Source of the DNA: Fasciolopsis buskii
Taxonomy: Eukaryota; Platyhelminthes; Trematoda; Plagiorchiida; Fasciolidae
Length of the DNA stretch: 64,000 nt
Assembly: GCA_008360955.1 (NCBI GenBank)
Contig: LUCM01002402.1
Location: forward strand, 313,923 to 377,922
Direction of reading: 5' to 3'
Made by a program: the position numbers and the translations under genes. Below the pieces are notes generated by a model. The model was not told where the DNA came from. It ran no database searches and saw only the letters and a list, made by a program, of their open reading frames with translations. How positions within the stretch are numbered: position 1 is the stretch's first letter; every line of letters starts with the position of its first letter. Positions 57,278-64,000 of the stretch are shown piece after piece.

Positions 57278-57331
57278 GTCTTTCTCAAGACACATTTTAC
57301 AATCAAATGTAAAACTTGCCTTGAGAAAGAC
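57278..57331. repeat. 54-nt near-perfect inverted repeat (hairpin)
   Basis: GTCTTTCTCAAG and CTTGAGAAAGAC are 12-nt arms, and inside them ACATTTTACA and TGTAAAA extend the stem around a short loop. It may be the end of a mobile element or an RNA hairpin. Confidence 0.6.
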
Positions 57332-57471
57332 TTTACTACACCACTATTAACACTATACCATTCACAATAAAAACCAACACATGGCGCATCGATTTTTCGA
57401 TACACTCCTTACGCCATTCAGACAGAATGACTTTGAATAAATTAATTCAATTTTCCTTCATGATCTTGCAG

Positions 57472-57707
57472 CTGACGATGACCGAACTTTCAAAAATAAA
57501 TCTGCACTAAAATACTTGTACTTTTCGGAGCTGAATGGACTTTTGAAGCCTTCTGATATTCAGCATCTGATACAGAAATTGAAGATGTCGTCGTTTTGGA
57601 TGGCGCCAGATTGGAGATTAATTTTTCCCAAGTTTGAACTCTGCTTGAACCTAAATTTTTGGCTCAGGAAACAGTTCGGACGTCGGCTTTGTTCGAGAGC
57701 CGGCTGA
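57472..57707 (+). CDS. Terminal exon, unrecognised protein
   Basis: A strong acceptor (CTTCATGATCTTGCAG) leaves 2 nt, then 77 codons (DDDRTFKNKSALKYLYFSEL...) to a TGA at 57707. Helical, with LLKPSDIQHLIQKLK and a Trp/Phe-rich end. It may belong with 56399-56637 on the same strand. Confidence 0.55.
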
Positions 57708-57709
57708 AT

Positions 57710-59870
57710 TTGTTCGCCTTGGTCATGAATACATCTTCTGAATGATTTCTATAAGCTTTTTCGAACGGTTGTTGGGCCATATGATTGTGCAAAGTTTTGG
57801 AAACTGTCAGACTATGTGGTTCAAATTTGCATCTTGTCGTACTACTTGATCATTTAGTTGCTGCGTTTAGACTGCCTTCAGCTTTCGACTGAAATTTGAA
57901 TTAATTTCCATCATTGAACGTATGAATTGCTGATTTCCTTTAGTCTTTCCGTCAGTGCCCGAAGCGTAAGTGGATAATAAGAGTTTAAGCACTAGCTGAA
58001 CGGAGATCAGAGAAGAGCGAGTTGAGAATGAAGAAGTATAGAACTACAAATCGGTGATGGTACATGACCAGCTAGGATAGGCCATCCACGGACCAGTTAA
58101 TTCAACTCGATTTCTTATCTCTGCTGTTTGCGGATCACTTTGAATTCGCAAATGTGCTTTGCCAAAGAGACCGATTCTTATGCTTTTTCTCGATCATATC
58201 ACTTAACCGGCAAATAGCTCACAATCAAACCGCGGGACCCAGTTCCAAAGATAGAATCAGTCGATAGAAACAAACACTAGATAATATAGAGCTCTCACTC
58301 CCTTGGTCTCGACAAGGAATCACTGCGCAGTGATGATCCCATTATTGAGGAGTTAGATTCATTTTCACCCGCAGGAAAATGAATTAACTGACATTCAATG
58401 AAGATACGCAGGAAAATTGCTATTAATGTGATCACACGGTCTCACGGATAGTCGTAACGTCGAACAGTCCGTTGTTATCAGATTAGTTTACAGAAAACAA
58501 AAGGCGAAAATTTGCAAGGCAAAACCAAAACTTCTCTCTGTTTAAAAGTAAGCTGGTTAAGTGTTTCGTCTTGCTGATTAGGGGGCTAGCAGAAGCACGA
58601 AAAATTTCAACAGTCCCGGAACAGGGCGGTGGCTGAAACTCAGATTGCAGGCTGTAACTACTCGACCTGGCGCGTAAAAGGCAAGCGTTTCATGCTCCGA
58701 ACCCGACTAGTTTGCAATCTAAACTCCAAGCACAACAAAATGTACTTGGCGCAAATGAGCCATTTATTAGCCTCTTGTTGGTTTATACTAGACTATATGC
58801 GAAATTAATTCCTCCCTAGAAATGCAGCATTATTGTGGTGTGATGCCAACTGGATTTCGGCACATTTCTTCCGGAAATAAACCTGCAAATTGTCTCACCC
58901 GAAAACCACTCGATTCTTAGATATGAAAAAGGTTTTCTAAATTCGCGCAATTCGGTTTACTTTGACACTTACGACTATTGTTATACATCTTATTCATTTT
59001 TTCCTATCATTTCAGGGCACTTATTATTACTGCAATCGTATCCCTTGGACAATATGAATTTAAATTTGCATAAGATTTTGACATACCAACGTCTGATTTC
59101 GTCAACCACTTTACCGGACCTATGAAGGTCACGTTTGAAAATCTTGTCACAGCAGCGCGGTAAAACTAATTTGACTTAACTGTTCTGTAAAATATTCACC
59201 AGAAACCCAAAAGTTGACATCAGTGGACCACCAGATTCTCCATGGCTTAGCCACCGTGAACATGGCTTGTGAATGCGATTTACGTTGGTGAACAGCCAGA
59301 GATGCGTAGCCACTGTCCTACTGGTGCATTACAACTGTATTTGTTTTTGTCGGTGGAATAACCTGGTTGGTCACGGCCCAAAGAAAGTGAGCATCAGAGA
59401 TAAAAAAAAATACAAAGAACATCTTGGGGCATCTTACAAAGTGAGTCATCTGTAATCCTTAGCTGTTGGAATTCCAACACGTTCTGTGTCCTGCACTGCC
59501 AAGAGCACGTCGATTTTAATAGTTAAAGAGATTCTCATGAATCCGTGAAAAAAAACTACGTTATGTAATGAGTATTTTGAATCTGAGTTATCCGGGCGAC
59601 AAGGAAATGAAGATAAGCTGGACAGTGCATTCAGGAGCTACGTGTTTTGGGTCTGAAAACTGCAACGGTAGGAAGTTATTCGTCCTAATCAACTTCACCC
59701 GTGACACTTAGGACCCCAAAAGTTGCGCACAGACTGAAAACGGAATTTGACTTTTAAATTACAGAGTTCAAGTGATATTATTTGCTAAACGCACCAAAAA
59801 AGCAGCTTTTGCATCAAAGAGGAAGAAAATCCTGTACTGCATAGATCGCTTGACGACCTGTGGGTTCGTT
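57710..59870. other. No confident feature
   Basis: A short plus frame ends near 59455 (KKVSIRDKKKYKEHL) and could be an exon end. The rest is featureless. Confidence 0.4.
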
Positions 59871-59881
59871 AACAATCTCAC

Positions 59882-60092
59882 CAAAACAGAACGTGCGAGA
59901 TCGATTGCACTAAACTGTTTGTCTGCTAACATTATTAGGAGACTCTCCAAACACTCATAACCAACAATAAAAAGATGACAAAGCAACATATCTAACTGAT
60001 CTCCGAAGGCCAGTGGTTTAATTTTGTCATTGGGGCAAGAAATCGTGGAGATTTTGTCTTCGTTTTTGTAGAACTCCATAACAATTGACCTC
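59882..60092 (-). CDS. Internal exon, unrecognised protein
   Basis: The acceptor is GTCTTATCCTTTCAAAG and the donor TTTTG|GTGAGA. It has 1 nt plus 70 codons (RSIVMEFYKNEDKIS..., GDQLDMLLCHLFIVGYE...). The last 40 residues form an amphipathic helical repeat-like stretch. Borders, frame and composition agree. Family unknown. Confidence 0.6.
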
Positions 60093-60099
60093 CTTTGAA

Positions 60100-61040
60100 A
60101 GGATAAGACTAAATGTCATGGTACGAATAAGGACAGATGTTTGACCTCGCATTTCAGCTGCCCTTTTTAAGTGAGGTTGCGAGATTCCTGATAGCGGAAT
60201 AAACATATTTCTGGTTAAAAGTTAAAGAAAATGATCTCCATCCTTTCAGCGGGAGTTTCGAAACAACTGTTTCTAACAGAGGAGGCCGCATTATTTAAAG
60301 CACGAAATTTCAAATAAAACAACTGCACATAGGGGATTCATTGTTTCGAAGCCAATGGTGAAGTTACATTTTTTCTTAATTGAATCAGACAGCAGGAGGA
60401 ATAGGAATAGTTACTCCAGTTACGAATTAATCAGAGACTACAAAACGAAATGAACACAGAATCATGCAAGTTCATTCGTACAATCCGCGATCAATAGTAT
60501 ACATACAGTTTGCTACGCGGTACTAAGTTGGTGTGAAATCAGCGTAATTGTGTATTGATAACTAAGGAATGAATTGGATCTCTAGACTCATTACTTTCCA
60601 TGTCTGATTGAATACGGCTACAAACAGCAACATCGAAAAGCCCTCGGCTGATCTGAAAAACCCGCATTATGATCTGATGAGTTTTAAAACATGTTCCTCC
60701 GGAGAATCATTTGAATATGGAACGACTAAGACCTGCGAATTGTCATTTTGTTACCAATCGTGCTGAAATGCCTACTGATAAATGCGGAAGTAGTACACGT
60801 TAGAATAATTAGATATGACCCAATTCAGCTGTTTGCAACATGTCAAACATACTAGGCAGCTATTTCAACAGACCTTTTGAAAAGCGATCACTAGTACCCA
60901 TAATGCTCGGGTAGTGAGTTAAGGTCGAATTAGGCGGAGTCAGCAGTTTAGCCATGGCGGTATCTAGGGTGGCATCCAACGGCTTATTGGAATTCAATGA
61001 TAAATGCTACGTGTCCACTCATTGCCAGTTGAAGATTTTG
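60100..61040. other. No confident feature
   Basis: Intron-like sequence without frames or repeats that I can support. Confidence 0.4.
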
Positions 61041-61045
61041 ACAGC

Positions 61046-61240
61046 TCAGAAAATGCCGGACTGAACCGGACTATCGACCCAGATGTCAACCACCAGGCCA
61101 GAACAAACCGTAATTTCATACTCAGTAATGAATGAATAAAATGTCATTGCTGGGTATCCACAGTGCGAGATCGAGTCGAGGCTGAACGATGAGAATCGAG
61201 ACAGTAAAAGAAGCACTTCCGCCCAATCGGCGTCAACCAT
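61046..61240 (-). CDS. Candidate first or single exon
   Basis: From an ATG at 61240 a frame (MVDADWAEVLLLLSRFSSF...) is open for 64 codons. The composition is good, but no clear donor or acceptor is seen. Confidence 0.3.
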   Translation of the reverse strand: MVDADWAEVLLLLSRFSSFSLDSISHCGYPAMTFYSFITEYEITVCSGLVVDIWVDSPVQSGIF

Positions 61241-62030
61241 ACAATCAATGAGGTAGGAGGAGTTGGGTTATTTGATGAACGACAGGGCTGATGAGCCAAA
61301 ATATAGATGGGGCATGCACCTAAAAAACCTACAAATGTTCTCTTTAACAAACGACTTCTCGTACTGATATGGCTTCGCAGTTCTTGCTGGGTCGACTTGT
61401 AAAAGACTGTGGTGGAGTGGTGACAAGTTAGTCGAAAAACTAGCGACTTTTGGCTAGCACATTAAGGGGCGGCAAAAAGAGATTTTATATGTCGACATCT
61501 ACCAAAGACCCGTTCATGGCCACGGATTCTCTTGATAAATGATAGTTTCGTAGCGAACTTGGCATCAAGTGTTTCAGTGCAGGAAACTACTCATAATCTG
61601 CCACCATAGTCTTGAAGCTAGCTCACCTGACCGACCCGCAGTTTGTAGTTAGTCACTGACGGTAACCGTGAGCAAGCCAGAAGAAACAGTGCTTTCGTAG
61701 GTCCTGGTGACAAGTTCAGATATAATAATGCACAATATATCGTCTTGCTATTCGGCTGAAACTCCTATTACTAAAACTTAAGAATCCTTCAAAAGACCAC
61801 GAAAAGATTGGTTAACATGTGTACTGGTTATGACGGACTAGACAATCGGGAACCAATTGATCACATACATATAAAGTAGTCAAAATAGTTCAGAAAAGTA
61901 ATGGTACAAAAATTTATCATGATATGATCTGTTCTCAGGGGATTCATTGGAAAATACATTTGTCTAGGTATAAATTAGTTCATTAGCCGATGTTGTTATC
62001 GCATCAATAACAGGCCAGAAATTAATTAGT

Positions 62031-62213
62031 TCCTTGTATCTTGAAGGGAATTGGTTTCCATATCGAAGGGAAACTGGTAATACCACAGTCTATCAAGATG
62101 GTTTGGAATGTGAATTGTTCTCAATTCAACAAGTTTTACGTTTTAGCTTATACAGATTTTAAGCGGTTTGTGTATATGACCACGTGTTTGAGAACTGTTT
62201 ATGTAAATCAGGT
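62031..62213 (+). CDS. Weak candidate exon
   Basis: After AATTAATTAG the frame (LKGIGFHIEGKLVIPQS...) is open to CAG|GTTGGA. The composition is coding-like (NKFYVLAYTDFKRFVYM), but the splice sites are poor. Confidence 0.3.
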
Positions 62214-62399
62214 TGGAAGAGAATACAGAAATAGGCAGTGATAAAGATAATCGTTTCCTAGAAAACTGGTGAATATAAAATAAACAATAGCATGGGCAAT
62301 CTTGTGCGCACTATTCTTGAGTCGATGATTCGCATCAGAGACACCACATAAACGTGTACATGAAGCGGGTTTGAGGTTCAACTCCCTTTCGATCGAGTG

Positions 62400-62590
62400 C
62401 TAACTGTCGCGAAATTCCCAGGAACAAAATTCGCGATGCAAAGTTTGAAAACTCGGCCGATCTACCGGATTCGTGTCCCAGCAACGAAGCATGATCTCGT
62501 AAAGCTTCGTGACATCTTTGTCTGTGGGTACCGGGTTCGGCATTCGATAACCTTGCAGTAGAAGCGGTAGAACATCTTGGGTAGGTGTAC
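62400..62590 (-). CDS. Last exon of a tyrosine kinase (Src/Tec-like end of the domain)
   Basis: After CATGTTTTTACCGTAG, 2 nt and 62 codons run to a TAG. LLLQGYRMPNP, then LYEIMLRCWDTNP and DRPSFQTLHREF, are the last helices of a protein tyrosine kinase: G-YRMP is the helix G/H turn, CW..NP.DRP.F is the invariant helix H-I motif with the structural Arg. The tail after the domain is only some eight residues and has no Tyr, unlike Src itself with its regulatory Tyr. The catalytic exons must lie upstream on the minus strand, beyond 64000 or unrecognised here. The call of kinase is firm; the subfamily is not. Confidence 0.85.
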
Positions 62591-63450
62591 CTACGGTAAA
62601 AACATGCGAGGGAAGAGAAAACTCAAGAGACGCAATGAATACAGCTGAATCAATCGTGAAATTCCCAACGGGCCAAAATTGATTGTGGGTTGGGCTATAC
62701 ACCAAATAATGTTCCACCTGGCATTGTATCAAGTCCGATCATCGGATGCTTCGTACAAACTGGATATTCGGCATACAGTCACTAAAATATCTATGCAAAA
62801 AGCAATTTTGTTGCGATGTGAATACTACTTTGGTGTCAACTTACTTTGGGAAGACGAAACTTTGAGCCAGTAAGAGTTTTAAGCAGCAAGGCTCACTACG
62901 ATTGTTGACGGTATAATTAATAGTTACAAACGCATTGTCTATCACATACGGGCCACAAGGCCTATGGCACCACACCATGTCATGTTGATATCCAATAAAC
63001 CATTGGGAGCCGGTTAGAATGGCCGAGCAGCGGATTTTCGATTCGCAGTCAATTGTCCCTACCGTGAAAATACATTGCTGACGACTCCTGACAGTAAGGA
63101 TGTTGGAATTGTGCGGTACTCTCGCGGTTCTCATCGGTCACTTGGGTGTGAACCATTTGGAAAAGTGTCAAATAAGTTGTCACATATTCACAGCGGATGA
63201 TATGTACTGCTTTCTTAACCGTTAGATCTATAACAAAAATGTCTGTCATAATGTATGGTACCTATACCGATAAGCCTAGACAGCAATCCCACAGTGGACA
63301 CCTGCCTGATAATCATATCATCCTGATCGGCTTTCATCGTCGTTCTTCAGCAAGAGGAACCACCGTATAAGGTAACTAAGTAGCCGCAACAAAACTGATA
63401 AAATGTCTGTGTATTGTCACGTCGATTGTTTCTAATCTGGAGTTAAACCT

Positions 63451-63662
63451 ATGCACTGCTCAGAGCTTACCTTGAAAGAAAATAATCTGCCAACAACAGA
63501 ATGTAAAGAACAAAATCGCCGACAAATGTGCCCGAACTGTGCTAACAAGCTGTTTTTCTATCTCATTTATAATCTGCAGGATGAAACGGATGAATACCTA
63601 TCTTTAAGGATGCACAATATATTAATTCAGGCCATTGTGTCACTCGTCAATCGTACATATAG
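63451..63662 (+). CDS. Exon with strong splice sites, possible N-terminal extension
   Basis: The surest part is 63580-63662: an excellent acceptor (TTTCTATCTCATTTATAATCTGCAG), 27 codons (DETDEYLSLRMHNIL...SLVNRTY) and 2 nt before AG|GTAACA. The same frame is open upstream to an ATG at 63451 with a CPNCANK knuckle. So either this is a single 5' exon or the upstream part is intron. Amphipathic helix in LRMHNILIQAIVSLV. Confidence 0.55.
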
Positions 63663-64000
63663 GTAACAGAACTGCTTTCTCTGTGCACATTGAACTATTC
63701 GACTTTCTTGCAATAATCACCGCAGTAGGGCGTTTCGGGACAGCTGTGACAAACTTTTTAACTTACCAGGCTTTTCCCTATTAACACCGCGAACCCTAAC
63801 TTACAAGCAGTTAGACGGTGTAGGAGACTGAGAAATTCACTGGCACTACGATTGCCCAAAATTGAGGTTTTTTCACCTTGGTTCAAGTATGTTTATCGAA
63901 CTAATCGACGTTGGTGCGGTTCAACTGACCACCAGAGATCGCGGTTCTATTGCAAACCCCGTCTTACTTTTTTCACTAGAATATGAAAAAAATAAATAAC

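Noticed and set aside
58000..58500. Promoter or terminator-like motifs
   Set aside because: TATA-like and AATAAA strings are frequent by chance in this AT-rich sequence; none could be tied to a gene.
1..64000. CRISPR arrays, rRNA, bacterial operons, ribosome binding sites, prophage
   Set aside because: None seen; the intron-rich, SINE-bearing sequence is eukaryotic.

Overview
This is a window of a eukaryotic nuclear genome, most likely a parasitic flatworm (a trematode, or a diphyllobothriid-type cestode). The reasons are AT-rich sequence, short exons in long introns with GT..AG borders, Penelope-like retroelement (PLE) pieces with an associated hammerhead ribozyme, tRNA-derived SINEs, and many small simple repeats. 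There is one ambiguous base (N) at 197. Operons, bacterial-style genes, rRNA, intact tRNA genes and CRISPR arrays were not seen. No whole gene can be assembled from this window alone. The coding calls are exons, found as long open frames next to good splice sites, and joined only where splice phases agree. Only two have a recognisable protein family: a SPRY-domain exon at 48.1-48.2 kb and the last exon of a tyrosine kinase at 62.4-62.6 kb, both on the minus strand. The others are named only as exons of unrecognised genes.

Layout. 0-1 kb: minus-strand PLE reverse-transcriptase fragment, a TA repeat and a decayed hammerhead. 1.5-4.2 kb: plus-strand exons, a head-to-head pair of SINEs and, on the minus strand, two exons at 2.7-3.1 kb. 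4.3-8.6 kb: a run of minus-strand exons including a phase-consistent three-exon chain (5612-5144). 9.6-11.1 kb: a SINE and a minus-strand gene end (11084-9867). 13-19 kb: plus exons at 13.7 and 17.9 kb, a PLE endonuclease copy at 14.8-15.2 kb, and a minus exon at 19 kb. 19.2-25.6 kb: mostly non-coding, with a worn PLE piece. 25.6-30.2 kb: a minus-strand gene with at least nine candidate exons and a SINE in one intron. 31.6-32.5 kb: the end of another minus-strand gene with a 58-nt intron. 33-34.3 kb: the well-formed hammerhead ribozyme, a SINE and a possible LINE relic. 34.9-38.2 kb: plus-strand exons around a TGAC tandem repeat. 39-50.3 kb: exons on both strands, a SPRY exon and a gag-like fragment. 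52.2-52.9 kb: a PLE endonuclease copy bounded by ~100-bp inverted repeats. 53.7-57.7 kb: minus and then plus exons. 59.8-63.7 kb: minus exons including the kinase end, and a plus exon at 63.6 kb.

The most interesting non-coding feature is the hammerhead ribozyme at 33170-33212 (minus strand): every core base is present and stems I and II are paired, with a minimal stem III. It shares sequence with the decayed copy beside the PLE reverse transcriptase at the left end. This links the ribozyme to the Penelope elements of this genome. The coding exons cannot be tied into a common pathway from the sequence alone.
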